A stretch of 41,621 bases of DNA from Acidobacteriota bacterium (GCA_003224695.1 QHZO01000003.1:7759-49379), one strand, 5' to 3'; shown: positions 1-9,917, counted from the first letter of the stretch. The notes: generated by a model from the sequence alone, not told the origin. Program-made: numbers and translations.

Positions 1-179
1 GTAAAAGCCTTTGGTATAGGTAACAAGGCCGCGATATCGAGGTAAGAAATAAGATGTTGGAATGGGCCTGGCAACTCGACGCAATCCGCCGCTCCCACCG
101 CGACGACAGCCACAGGCACGGCGAGCGCCATGGACTTGAGAATCGATTTCCTCGTCGAGTGGTTCGACAGCTTCGGCAT
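1..179 (-). CDS. partial CDS running off the left edge; hydrophobic N-terminus similar to that of the CDS at 1396..2694
   Basis: Reverse strand reads MPKLSNHSTRKSILKSMALAVPVAVVAVGAADCVELPGPFQHLISYLDIAALLPIPKAFT with no stop to the window edge; resembles MSTQPAHVTKKSLLLSLALALAFLISILRIAAEFLAALQCLLPHLEAAARMPLEGWF. Confidence 0.55.
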   Translation of the reverse strand, partial: MPKLSNHSTRKSILKSMALAVPVAVVAVGAADCVELPGPFQHLISYLDIAALLPIPKAF

Positions 180-205
180 CCAAGAAACTCCGCTAGCTTT
201 CTGTC

Positions 206-1321
206 TCATCCCGTCTGAGCGAGTGAGTCATACGTGGCCTTCTCCAATTCCTCTAGCCCAGCGTCCAGCATGGCTTCCGCCCAATCAGGGCGCGGCTGCG
301 GGCGGTTATGAAGGTCGAAGCTGGCCCCGCGCAGGCAGAACGCCGCTTTGTAAAATGGCAAACGCCGCCAAATTTGCGGTTTTTCGTTGCCACTCAAGTA
401 GGTCTTGAGAAAAACTTCCGACGTGCCATCCAGAGCGCGAAGCGACCCGTATCGGCGGAGCGCCTGCCGCTCAAGGCTGACGACAAATCGGGCCGCATCC
501 CGCGCCGGGTCGGCGATGTCGTAGAGGTCCCAGTCGAAGACCGCCGTGCGCCGTTCCCCCAGGATGATTTGATAGGTTCCAAAGTCCCCATGTCCGGCGC
601 ACAGGGGGGCTTCGCCGAGTGTCAAACGAGCCTCTTCGAGCCCCTCGAAAAGCCGCTTGGCTTGGGTGGCTAACAACCCGCCTTTGCCGACAATCAAGGC
701 ACACTTGCGGCAACAGCGCGCGAGAAATTTGTCAGTCGTCAAGACTTTTCCGATCGGCGGCGCCGAAGCATGGAACCGAGCCAGCCATCGGGCGCAGAGC
801 TCGGCCGCACGGGTGCGTTGCCGTTCGTCGCCGAGTTTGAAAAAATATTTTGCGGGTATCCCCTCAACCTTCTCTTGCAACAACAAGCGCAAGGCCTGCA
901 GGTAACCGACCGGCCGTGGGATTGAGAACTCCACATCCGACCCGAACCCGACGCGCTTGATTTCATCCATGAGCTCGCAGACGTCTTGGCGGTCCTGAAA
1001 ATAAACCTTGCCGATCAGGCGGTGGATCTCTCCCCGCGAGTAAAGGATGATTTCGAACACGCGGTGGTCATCGCGAATGGCCGGGAGCAACTCGACTCGT
1101 ATTTCCTCGGGCTCTTCCCACGGCCAGAGAGAAGGAGGGAGCAGTGCGAGCTGTTTGCCCAAATGAATCGGATCGAAGACGGGCGTCCCGGAGGTCGGAG
1201 GCTTATCCAGCTCGGGTCGCCCTCCTGTCGCCAGGCGACCTGCAGGGTGTTCAGATGCCTTATTCATCTTCATCTCGGTTGTCTCGAGCCCGCCGGCAAA
1301 CGCTGAGCCGGGAGCCATCAC
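206..1321 (-). CDS. APH/ChoK-like phosphotransferase family protein
   Basis: 371 aa ORF with LCAGHGDFGTYQIILGERRTAVFDWDLYDIADPARDAARF (HGDF...FDWD kinase motifs); start codon uncertain. Confidence 0.75.
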   Translation of the reverse strand: MMAPGSAFAGGLETTEMKMNKASEHPAGRLATGGRPELDKPPTSGTPVFDPIHLGKQLALLPPSLWPWEEPEEIRVELLPAIRDDHRVFEIILYSRGEIHRLIGKVYFQDRQDVCELMDEIKRVGFGSDVEFSIPRPVGYLQALRLLLQEKVEGIPAKYFFKLGDERQRTRAAELCARWLARFHASAPPIGKVLTTDKFLARCCRKCALIVGKGGLLATQAKRLFEGLEEARLTLGEAPLCAGHGDFGTYQIILGERRTAVFDWDLYDIADPARDAARFVVSLERQALRRYGSLRALDGTSEVFLKTYLSGNEKPQIWRRLPFYKAAFCLRGASFDLHNRPQPRPDWAEAMLDAGLEELEKATYDSLAQTG

Positions 1322-1395
1322 TTCCCGGATTACCCGGAAGTCGAGCCCTCCGTCAAGCCCGGTTCAGTTTCCGCACGGGTCATAAGGGCTACTTA

Positions 1396-2694
1396 TTATT
1401 TTTGCGCCTCCAGAGCTCGCAGCCCCTGGTCGAGCATTGCTTCGGCGCGTTCCCGCCATGCGAGTTGTTCAGTTTTGACCTTCCAGCTTGCCGCCCGCAG
1501 GTATCCCGCCGCCTTGTAGAAAGGCAAGTGAACCACCACCTGCGGATGGCCGCCCGAGCCCAGGTAGGTCTTGAGAAACATTTCCGTGGCCGCGTCGAGG
1601 GCGCGAACAGAACCTGCCCCCTGCGCCACCCGCTCCAGGCTGATGATGAACCGGGCCACGTCGCGCGCCGGGTCGGCGACGTCATAGAGGTCATAGTCCA
1701 GGACAACCGTGCGCCGTTCCCCAAAGATGATTTGATAGGTGCCAAAATCTCCGTGTCCGGCGCACTGGGGCGCTTGGCCGAGTGACAAGCGAGCCTCTCT
1801 CAGCCCTTCAAACAGATGCTTGGCCTTGGTGGCCAGCGGTCCGCCCTTGCCCACCAGCAGGGCGCACTTGCGCGTGGACCGCTGGACGATTTTCTCAGCA
1901 TCCGAAACTTTTCCGTGGGCAGGCGCCGAGGCGTGAAACTGAGCCAGCCATCGTCCGCAGCGCTCGGCCCCATCGGCGCGCTTCCGCTCGTCACCGAATT
2001 TGAAAATATCTTTCGCCGGCGTTCCCTCGACCCTTTCCTGCAAAAGCAGGCGCAATTCGGGCAAATACGCGATGGGTTGAGGGATCGAAAGCTCCGCATC
2101 CTGGTTAAAGCCCGCATGCTTGAGATCCTTCATGAATTGATAGACATCCGGCCGATCGGTGGCGTAGGCCTTTCCCACAAAGCCGGAGCGGAGCGCAACC
2201 TCGAAAATGCAATGTTCATTCCCGCGGTGCTTCATCACTTTGACCGCCACGTCCTGGAGTGCGCCTATCCATTGAAAGATGGAAAGCCGGGCCAAGTGCT
2301 TGCCCAGGATTTTTGGGTCCAGCGCCTGCTCCATCGCGGGGCAATCCGCCCTGTCGGGGGGAGAGAGGGATGGCGGTTCATCATCATCCGACGGGACCTC
2401 CGGATCCGCTTGACTGGCCCTCAATCCGAGAGGCCACGAGGAAGGCAAGGCGAATAGAAACAGACTCAAGGCCGTCGAGTAGACCGCGTGATTGCCATCA
2501 ACCCAGGCTCGGCATTGAATGGCGAACCATCCCTCCAGCGGCATGCGCGCGGCCGCTTCCAGGTGGGGCAAAAGACACTGGAGGGCCGCGAGAAACTCAG
2601 CCGCAATCCGAAGGATAGAAATCAGAAAGGCCAGGGCGAGCGCGAGCGACAGGAGCAAGCTCTTCTTCGTGACGTGTGCAGGCTGCGTGGACAT
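1396..2694 (-). CDS. APH/ChoK-like phosphotransferase with N-terminal hydrophobic segment (paralog of the neighbouring CDS)
   Basis: 432 aa ORF; LCAGHGDFGTYQIIFGERRTVVLDYDLYDVADPARDVARF almost colinear with CDS 206..1321; hydrophobic N-terminus. Confidence 0.75.
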   Translation of the reverse strand: MSTQPAHVTKKSLLLSLALALAFLISILRIAAEFLAALQCLLPHLEAAARMPLEGWFAIQCRAWVDGNHAVYSTALSLFLFALPSSWPLGLRASQADPEVPSDDDEPPSLSPPDRADCPAMEQALDPKILGKHLARLSIFQWIGALQDVAVKVMKHRGNEHCIFEVALRSGFVGKAYATDRPDVYQFMKDLKHAGFNQDAELSIPQPIAYLPELRLLLQERVEGTPAKDIFKFGDERKRADGAERCGRWLAQFHASAPAHGKVSDAEKIVQRSTRKCALLVGKGGPLATKAKHLFEGLREARLSLGQAPQCAGHGDFGTYQIIFGERRTVVLDYDLYDVADPARDVARFIISLERVAQGAGSVRALDAATEMFLKTYLGSGGHPQVVVHLPFYKAAGYLRAASWKVKTEQLAWRERAEAMLDQGLRALEAQK

Positions 2695-2754
2695 TTGACT
2701 ACCTCATCTTGAAACTGTGCTGTTCCCCACTGGAGGTTGCATTCGCGGATTGTC

Positions 2755-4016
2755 CTAATTCCTCCTCCTCTGCGAGCGACCAAAGTTACCTTCTCGCAGT
2801 TTCTGAAATTCGGTCGGGGTACGCCACGGCATGTCCCCCAACGCGATTTCGAGGGCTTGGGCTAGGCCGCCACTAAGGGTGCCACCTCCAAGGGATAAGC
2901 AGTTTGGGCGCCGGAAAACTCGAGAAGTTCCGCAGCGGCTCTTCTTCCGCCAAAAAGTTCGACCGCCTGATCCGGGACCGGATAGTCCGTCCGAAGGTTC
3001 GAGCACGTCAATCAGCCCGCGGTCGTGGAAGAGTTTAGTGCGCATCATCTGCTCCGAGCTCGGCCCGGAGCGCGGAACCACGAGCGCTTTCCTGTTCAAA
3101 TGCAGAATCTCGGAAAGCGAGTTGTAGCCCGCCATCGTGATCACCAGGTCAGCCGCGTTCATATAACTCAATCCGTTCTCGACGCTGGCCTCGACGGGAA
3201 TCCCCAGTTCTGCGGCGTCGTTTCTAAGCCGCTGGCGCTGGTCAGGTTCCATCAAGGGCCCGGTAATAATCAGGGCGTCGAAGGGGCGGGCCTTCCCCAA
3301 AAGCTTGAACGCCTCGAGCGCGGCCTGCATCATGGGAAAGGCGTCGTGACCTCCCCCGGCAGTGATCAGCACGAACCGGTCTTTCTCGAATCGGAGTTCC
3401 TTCCGTACCTGATCGCGGGGCGCAGGCGCTTCGTCGGAGCAGACGTAACCGCAGTAAGTGACTTTCTCCTTTCCCAAGTGGGTATCCAGGCCGTAATGTG
3501 AAGCGGTGTCGAAAATGTCTCTGCATCCGTAGATAAACACTTTGTCGTAATAGCGCTCGACGATCTTATAGAAATTTTTCTCGGACCAAACTCTCCGAAT
3601 AACCTCCGGAGAGTCCAAGATGTCCCTGATCCCAAGGACCACCGCCGCTCCTCTTTGTTTGAGCATTCGCAGTCCACAAGAAAAATCTGCGGGGCCATGA
3701 TCGCCGCCGATTGCTTGATGATCGAAGCCCGGAGCGCTTTAGCCTGGCTCTTGTCAATATGCAGGCTACGCATGCGCCACACCTCCGTGTCCACTTTGAT
3801 GACCGAAGGGATCTTCACATAGTCAATTCCCGCCGGCAGGGGGAAGACACTTCCCGACGGGCATCCGATCAGCATCAAGGCGCTTGATCCGGGAACGTCG
3901 CGGATCACGCACCGGGCAATATCCCTGGTCCTTCTCAGATGGCCGAGACCAAAGCCGTCGTGTGAATAGGTCATCAGACGGATTGGCTCGCCGCTTTTCC
4001 CTAAAACAGAGTGCAT
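2755..4016 (-). pseudogene. MurG-like glycosyltransferase, frame-disrupted
   Basis: N-terminal frame 3366..4016 (MTYSHDGFGLGHLRRTRDIAR...APQIFLVD) and C-terminal frame 2755..3666 (MLKQRGAAVVLGIRDILDSPEVIRRVW...LITAGGGHDAFPMM...NAADLVITMAGYNSLSEIL) join at about 3670 with a missing linker; another frame slip near 2960-2990. Confidence 0.8.
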
Positions 4017-4556
4017 AAAATGAATCCTCTCCGCCCCATAAAGTGCGCCACCGCGCCCATTCTCTTGCGGCGCTTGACCGCGGTGCTTATACGTGAAAGC
4101 AAAATTTTCCGATGCACGAGCCGACGCTCCGGCGAGTCAATTAATGACCTCTGTAATGCCTCCGCGCCGTTGGCCGTTCCCCATCGACCGTCCCCGGGGT
4201 GCCAGCTCGAAAGGTTGGCTTATTGGGATGGAGAGAATTCGGGCTCTTTGTGACTTTCTGGATCCCTGAAGATTGGTGCTATCAGTCTAAATCTCACCTC
4301 CTCAACCCAAGAATCGATTGCGACGTTCAAAACACATCGCAAATGCCCAACCCTTAAGCACCTCATAGCAAAACGCATATTTAGCGGAGCGCCGACAGTG
4401 TTGCAAGTAGGTTCATGCCTGAAATTCATTGAAAAAAATCCTGAGAGCAGGGTTTTTCACAGAGGCGTAACGGGAGAATTGCACATTTATACTAAGTCAA
4501 ACGTACGACGGGAGTAGGATGTCCGGAATGTCACAGCGACCTTCGGCGAGTCAATT

Positions 4557-4690
4557 TCAGCCGGTTCCATAGCGGTCCCGCACCCCGTTCGGATCCTTGG
4601 TGCTTGCGAGATTGCCCGCCGCGTCGTACGTTTAGGTGGTCTCCCAGCCCGCCGCCCCGAACCGGAAATAATTTCCGCTAGAACTTCCGT
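4557..4690 (-). pseudogene. YD/RHS-repeat protein remnant
   Basis: Reverse strand encodes ...YFRFGAAGWETT*TYDAAGNLASTKDPNGVRDRYGTG*; TYDAAGNL-x-DPNG is a canonical YD repeat. Confidence 0.65.
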
Positions 4691-4913
4691 GCGACATTAA
4701 CACCCTCTCTGTCGTGCCCCGCAAAGCCGAGGCGGCGGCCAATTTCACGGAACTTAGGGTGTTGTGAGCGCCGTCCCGCCTGTGACGCAGGTCACTATGG
4801 GATATTACCTGCATCACTGCGCCACCAAGCCTCCACGCCTATTCTCAGGTCTTGAATATCCCGCGAGGCACGACAGGGGCGGGCGCGAAAACAAGCATGA
4901 AGCGAGGGCAAAT

Positions 4914-6143
4914 ATGAGGAAGCTGGTGATTCTCGGCGGCGGGACAGCGGGGACGATGATGGCGAACAAATTCGCCCGCGCGCTGGATCCGGACGAGTGG
5001 CAGATTACGATCATTGACAGCTCCGAAACCCATTATTATCAACCCGGCTTTCTCTTCATCCCTTTTGGAATTTATTCGCCACGCGACGTCGTGAAACCGC
5101 GCCGGCCGTTCTTCCCGCCGGGCGTGAAGGCCATCGTATCCGAGGTCGAGCGCATCGAGCCGGCTGAAAACCGCGTGGTTCTCGGCGACGGGTCGCGCGT
5201 GAACTACGACACCCTGATTATCGCCACGGGAACCAAGATTCGTCCGGACCAGACCGAAGGGCTCCTCGACGAAGAATGGGGCAAGAGCAAATTCGACTTC
5301 TACACCTTCGAAGGCGCGCGGCGCCTGGGCGAATTCTTCAAGTCGTGGGACGGCGGCAAGCTCGTGGTCAACATCGTCGAGATGCCCATCAAGTGCCCCG
5401 TGGCCCCGCTCGAATTCTTGTTTCTTGCGGACGCTTACTTCACCGAGCGCGGCATCCGCGACAAAGTGGACTTGCACCTCGTCACGCCCTTGCCCGGCGC
5501 CTTCACCAAGCCCAAGGCAACGGAGATCCTCGGCGATTTCCTCGAGCGAAGAAAGATCCGCGTGACCCCGGAGTTCGGTCTCGCGCGCGTGGACAGCGGC
5601 GGCAAGAAACTCGTTTCCTGGGAGGAAGCCGAGGTCCCCTACGACGTCCTGGTTTCCATCCCCACCAATATGGGCGATGAAAGCATCGCGCGGAGCGGCC
5701 TGGGCGATGAGCTCAACTTCGTGCCCACCGACAAGGCGACGCTCCAATCGAAGCCCTTCCCAAACATTTTCGTCATCGGCGACGCCACAAACTTGCCCAG
5801 TTCCAAGGCCGGCTCGGTGGCTCACTTTGAATCCGAGATTTTGTTCAAGAACTTCCTCGATTACGCCGGCGGCCACCCCATGCGGGCCTGCTTCGACGGC
5901 CACGCGAACTGCTTTATCGAATCCGGCGCGGGCAAGGCGCTGCTGATTGACTTCAACTATGACGTCGAGCCGTTGCCCGGGAAATTTCCCCTGCCGGGCG
6001 TCGGCCCGTTCTCTTTGCTCGAAGAAACCAGGGCGAACCATTACGGCAAGATGATGTTCCGCTGGACGTATTGGAACGTGCTGCTGCGCGGCCTCGAAAT
6101 GCCCATCGAGTCCGGAATGTCCATGGCGGGAAAGAGGGTGTGA
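4914..6143 (+). CDS. sulfide:quinone oxidoreductase-like FAD/NAD(P)-binding protein
   Basis: MRKLVILGGGTAGTMMAN (FAD fold), HYYQPGFLFIPFG, IVEMPIKCPVAPLEF, FVIGDATNLPSSKAGSVAHFE; ATG at 4914 preceded by GAGG. Confidence 0.88.
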   Translation: MRKLVILGGGTAGTMMANKFARALDPDEWQITIIDSSETHYYQPGFLFIPFGIYSPRDVVKPRRPFFPPGVKAIVSEVERIEPAENRVVLGDGSRVNYDTLIIATGTKIRPDQTEGLLDEEWGKSKFDFYTFEGARRLGEFFKSWDGGKLVVNIVEMPIKCPVAPLEFLFLADAYFTERGIRDKVDLHLVTPLPGAFTKPKATEILGDFLERRKIRVTPEFGLARVDSGGKKLVSWEEAEVPYDVLVSIPTNMGDESIARSGLGDELNFVPTDKATLQSKPFPNIFVIGDATNLPSSKAGSVAHFESEILFKNFLDYAGGHPMRACFDGHANCFIESGAGKALLIDFNYDVEPLPGKFPLPGVGPFSLLEETRANHYGKMMFRWTYWNVLLRGLEMPIESGMSMAGKRV

Positions 6144-6145
6144 CC

Positions 6146-6856
6146 ATGCCGGCAATCGGAGTGGAAGAGCAAATCTCGGAGATCAATCAGAAGCTCGACC
6201 GCATCACGCGGGAACTCGAGCGGGAGCCGCGGCGCCGGGAAGAGCCCGCCGGCCCGAAGAGCAACCTTTTAGACATCGGCCAGGAATTTTATCGAAACGC
6301 GGTCGGCGAGTTCGCGGATTTCTCCGAGCGCTTTCACCCCGGCGAGCTGGTGTTCCTTCTGAAGACGCTTGTCTCCAACGCCGAAAATATCACTCGCGCC
6401 GTCGAGCAGCTCGAAAGCATGCGCGACTTGCTGGCGGACCTCGAGCCGATCAGCCGCGAGGTCTTCAAAGACATCGTCGTTCGTATGGAAGCTCTGGAGA
6501 AGAGGGGTTATTTCCAATTCGCGGCCGGGGCGGGCGGCATCCTGGACGCCTTCGTGGTCGCTCACTCCAAACAGGATCTCGACCAGGCGCAGGCCAGCGT
6601 CCCGCATCTGGTGGGGTTCTTGCGGGAGCTGACGCGGCCTGAAGTTCTCCAGGCCCTGGAGGCCATCGTGTACGGCTTCGGCGAAGCCCAGGCGAGCGAG
6701 AAGAAGGACGTTTCCCCGCTTCAGCTTCTCAGGCAGTTGAATGCGCCCGAGGCGCGCCGCGGTCTCGCCATTATCGTCAAGTTCCTGAGTGTGGTTGGAT
6801 CGGAAAGCACGAAGCCGGGAGCCCAGGCCAGAGCGAACGAACCTCGAAAGGAGTAA
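6146..6856 (+). CDS. DUF1641 domain protein
   Basis: FHPGELVFLLKTLVSNAENITRAVEQLESMRDLLADLEPI...LARPEVLQ-like helical pattern; immediately downstream of SQR. Confidence 0.75.
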   Translation: MPAIGVEEQISEINQKLDRITRELEREPRRREEPAGPKSNLLDIGQEFYRNAVGEFADFSERFHPGELVFLLKTLVSNAENITRAVEQLESMRDLLADLEPISREVFKDIVVRMEALEKRGYFQFAAGAGGILDAFVVAHSKQDLDQAQASVPHLVGFLRELTRPEVLQALEAIVYGFGEAQASEKKDVSPLQLLRQLNAPEARRGLAIIVKFLSVVGSESTKPGAQARANEPRKE

Positions 6857-6859
6857 TCC

Positions 6860-7177
6860 ATGGAAACCCTTACGACTTCCAGCCAGCCGTTGGCATTGGA
6901 CAACGACGGCCATCTCGCGCGCCGCGCCGACTGGAACGAAGATGTGGCGCGCGCCATCGCGGCCCAGGAAGGCATTCCGGAACTGACACCGCCGCACTGG
7001 ACGGTGATTCGCTACATGCAGAAGGTCTTCGACCAGGAAGGCGACGCACCCTCCATACGCCGCCTGACCAAGCAAAGCGGCGTGGACACGAAGACCTTGT
7101 ATCAACTCTTTCCCAAAGGGCCCGCGAAAAAGGCCGCCAAGATCGCCGGGCTGCCGAAACCTAAAGGATGTATTTGA
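6860..7177 (+). CDS. DsrC/TusE-family sulfur relay protein (single C-terminal Cys)
   Basis: LDNDGHLARRADWNEDVARAIAAQEGIPELTPPHWTVIRYMQ...TLYQLFPKGPAKKAAKIAGLPKPKGCI. Confidence 0.9.
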   Translation: METLTTSSQPLALDNDGHLARRADWNEDVARAIAAQEGIPELTPPHWTVIRYMQKVFDQEGDAPSIRRLTKQSGVDTKTLYQLFPKGPAKKAAKIAGLPKPKGCI

Positions 7178-7192
7178 AAAGGAGGCATCGCC

Positions 7193-7669
7193 ATGCCGGA
7201 AACTAAAACACCGATCGAACGCGTTTCCATCGTGGTCTCGAAAGGGTCTCTGGAGGGCGTGTACCCCGCGCTCATCATGGCCAACGGGGCGAGGATGGAA
7301 GGGATTGAAGCCACGCTGTTCTTCACCTTCTTTGGCCTCGACGCCATCATTGACAAGCGACTGGACCACCTGAAAGTCGCCACGGTGGGGAATCCGGCCA
7401 TGCACATGCCAACGCTCGTGGGAGCGCTCCCCGGCATGTCCGCCTTCGCCACTTCCATGATGAAAAAGGAGATGGAGAAACTGGACATTCCGCCGGTCCG
7501 CGAGTTCCTCACCATGGTTCACGACGCGGGCTGCGAGATCTTTGCATGCAAAGCTTCGGTGGACATGTTTCACCTGAAGAGAGGCGATTTTTGTCCGGAA
7601 GTGGATGAGGTCATCTCGGTCGGCCAGTTCTACGAAAAATCCGCGGGGGCTGAAATCATTTTTACTTAG
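7193..7669 (+). CDS. DsrE/DsrF-like family protein
   Basis: VSIVVSKGSLEGVYPALIMANGARMEGIEATLFFTFFGLDAI...MVHDAGCEIFACKASVDMF. Confidence 0.85.
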   Translation: MPETKTPIERVSIVVSKGSLEGVYPALIMANGARMEGIEATLFFTFFGLDAIIDKRLDHLKVATVGNPAMHMPTLVGALPGMSAFATSMMKKEMEKLDIPPVREFLTMVHDAGCEIFACKASVDMFHLKRGDFCPEVDEVISVGQFYEKSAGAEIIFT

Positions 7670-7764
7670 CAAAGGTAAGAAACCGGAGCAACGCTCGCTG
7701 GGAATTTGCGCCAGCGGAAGGTACCGGGCAGGGTCCACATCAATGTTGAAGACAGGAGATTAAA

Positions 7765-8961
7765 ATGATGGCTAAACGTATTCGTTTTTGGCTGCTTCTG
7801 GCTGTGGTGACTGGATTCGCCGCCCAGGCTCTGGCCACGGATGGGTATCTCTCCAGTGGATACGGCGTAAAACAATTGGGACGCGGCGGCACGGGGGTGG
7901 CGCTTCCGGAGGACAGTCTGGCGGCGGCCACGAACCCCGCCGGCATGGTCTTCGTGGGAGACCGCTTCGATATCGGCGCCAGTTACTTCCGTCCCGTGCG
8001 AAGTGGGAGCATCAACGGGAATCAGTTGCCGCCCGGCTATCCGAACATCGGCTCAAATATGTCCCTGGGCATATCCATGTACGGCAACGGGGGCATGAAC
8101 ACGTCGTACTTCAAGGCCATCCCGCTGCTTGGGACTTCGGGTCCCGGCGTGGACCTCCAGCAGATGTTCATCGCGCCGACGTTTGCCGTGAAAGTGAACC
8201 GGCATAACGCCGTCGGCGTGTCGCTGAACATCGGCTATGAGATGTTCAAAGCGTACGGTTTGGAGAACTTCGCCTCCTCCGCGTTCTCGATCGATCCGGC
8301 TCACGTCACCAATCGCGGTTACGACGCGACCGAAGGGCTGGGCGTTCGAGTAGGCTGGCTGGGCGAGGTCAGGAAGAATCTCAGCCTCGGCGCCACCTAC
8401 CAATCCAGGACCTACATGGGAAAGCTCAGCCTCTATCGGGGCCTGTTCGCCGAGCAGGGCGCATTTGATATTCCGGCAAACTTCTCCGCCGGCTTCGCCT
8501 TCTCGGGGCTGCGAAAAACCACGATCGCTTTCGACGTCGAGCGCATTCTCTACAGCGATGTCAAGGCCATTGCCAACTTGGGCTCGAATCAAGCTTTGCT
8601 CGGCTCGAACAACGGACCGGGGTTCGGCTGGCACGACATCACGGCGCCCAAAGTCGGAGTCGAGTACCAGGTGAATTCAAAGCTGACGCTGCGCGGGGGA
8701 TACAACCATTCCGGTGTCCCCTTCTCGAATACGCAGACGTTCTTCAATCTCCTGGCTCCCGGCATCGTCCAGAGCCACGCCACGACCGGCGCCACTTGGA
8801 GCCTTGGCAATGGGAAGGAGCTCAGCTTCGCATACTTCCATGCTTTCCAAAAGACCATCAGCGGCGTGAATTCGATTCCGCCATCGGCCGGCGGCGGGAA
8901 CGCCAATCTTCGGATGTCTGAAGACTCCATCGGCATCAGCTTCGGCTGGCTCCGGGAATAA
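7765..8961 (+). CDS. OmpP1/FadL-family outer membrane transport protein
   Basis: Signal peptide then ATDGYLSSGYGVKQLGRGGTGVALPEDSLAAATNPAGM; C-terminal SEDSIGISFGWLRE beta-barrel end. Confidence 0.88.
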   Translation: MMAKRIRFWLLLAVVTGFAAQALATDGYLSSGYGVKQLGRGGTGVALPEDSLAAATNPAGMVFVGDRFDIGASYFRPVRSGSINGNQLPPGYPNIGSNMSLGISMYGNGGMNTSYFKAIPLLGTSGPGVDLQQMFIAPTFAVKVNRHNAVGVSLNIGYEMFKAYGLENFASSAFSIDPAHVTNRGYDATEGLGVRVGWLGEVRKNLSLGATYQSRTYMGKLSLYRGLFAEQGAFDIPANFSAGFAFSGLRKTTIAFDVERILYSDVKAIANLGSNQALLGSNNGPGFGWHDITAPKVGVEYQVNSKLTLRGGYNHSGVPFSNTQTFFNLLAPGIVQSHATTGATWSLGNGKELSFAYFHAFQKTISGVNSIPPSAGGGNANLRMSEDSIGISFGWLRE

Positions 8962-9006
8962 GCAGAGTTCGACTGGAATTGTTTAGCAAGGGTTAATGAA
9001 CATCCA

Positions 9007-9045
9007 CCCGGCCGCGCGCTAGAAAGCCACGGCCGGGATTTTTTT
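9007..9045 (+). terminator. Rho-independent terminator after the sulfur/FadL cluster
   Basis: CCCGGCCG ... CGGCCGGG perfect 8-bp stem followed by ATTTTTTT. Confidence 0.8.
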
Positions 9046-9116
9046 GGCGCCAGCCGGCTCGGCAAGCCTACCCGCGCAAACTGGCCAACCGTCCTCCCTT
9101 CGGCCCTGCCGACGGA

Positions 9117-9158
9117 CGCTGAGCGCGTCGAAGGACCGCCCTGAGCCTGTCGAAGGGT
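9117..9158. repeat. two copies of a CTGAGCNNGTCGAAGG dispersed-repeat unit, 22-nt period
   Basis: CGCTGAGCGCGTCGAAGGAC / CCCTGAGCCTGTCGAAGGGT. Confidence 0.8.
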
Positions 9159-9276
9159 CATTCGTCACTGCTTGCTCCCGCTGCGCTGGACAACCTGCTT
9201 CTCGACTCTTATGCTTGAATCGGTCCCCAAGAGCACGGGGCATTCTCGCCCATCTAAGGTAACGAGAGCTGTCGTC

Positions 9277-9906
9277 ATGCGATTGCCCGCGGTTTTTACG
9301 CTGCCTCCGCCCGCGGGACAAAGCGCGAGCGCCGATTCGCTTGGCCAGCGTGTTCAGCCCAAGCAGGGCGAACTCTGCGCGGTGTGCAATCGGCCCATGA
9401 GCGCAGCCGACGACGTTTATATCGTCAACGGCCAGCGCGTGCCCGTGCATCGGAAGGTGTGTCTCGCGAAGCTCGCATCGGATCCAGGGAAATATACCGC
9501 TCGCCTGCGGCCCGCCGGGACCTTCCTGGGTGTTGAGCCGGACGCCGAGACAGCCCTGACGGCGCGCTGGCTGTTCGTGGGGTTTTATATTCTCCTCGGC
9601 CTCGTCTTTTCCGCGCTGTCGGTGAACGCGGCGCTCAACGCCGGGATGCGGCCCGCGCCGTGGTTTTTTGCCGGGCTATTTTTCAACGTCCTGGCCTGGG
9701 CCGTTCTCCTCGCGCGGCGCCAAGGGAACGTCTCGGCCGCTCCGAAGGGATTGGCCAAGATTCCGGATACCGCGGCGCCGTTGCCGTGTCCGGCGTGCGG
9801 ACACTCGAACCACCCTGCCGCCCGCGCGTGCCTTGGATGCGGCGCCGAGCTTCGGCCCGCGACCGTTTCCGAAGCGTCCAGGGCGGGGTTCGGGTCCGCG
9901 TCCTGA
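9277..9906 (+). CDS. membrane protein with N- and C-terminal zinc-ribbon-like Cys pairs
   Basis: CAVCNRP; two hydrophobic helices; CPACGHSNHPAARACLGCGAEL. Confidence 0.65.
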   Translation: MRLPAVFTLPPPAGQSASADSLGQRVQPKQGELCAVCNRPMSAADDVYIVNGQRVPVHRKVCLAKLASDPGKYTARLRPAGTFLGVEPDAETALTARWLFVGFYILLGLVFSALSVNAALNAGMRPAPWFFAGLFFNVLAWAVLLARRQGNVSAAPKGLAKIPDTAAPLPCPACGHSNHPAARACLGCGAELRPATVSEASRAGFGSAS

Positions 9907-9917
9907 GAGGAGCTTCG

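Noticed and set aside
4011-4253. 80-aa ORF downstream of the glycosyltransferase remnant
   Set aside because: Short, no recognisable motif, in a region of decayed sequence
4845-6155. 436-aa minus-strand ORF opposite SQR
   Set aside because: Shadow ORF of a GC-rich gene; no recognisable domain, while + strand encodes clear SQR motifs
6269-7738. 489-aa minus-strand ORF
   Set aside because: Antisense to DUF1641, DsrC and DsrE genes, which have strong family signatures
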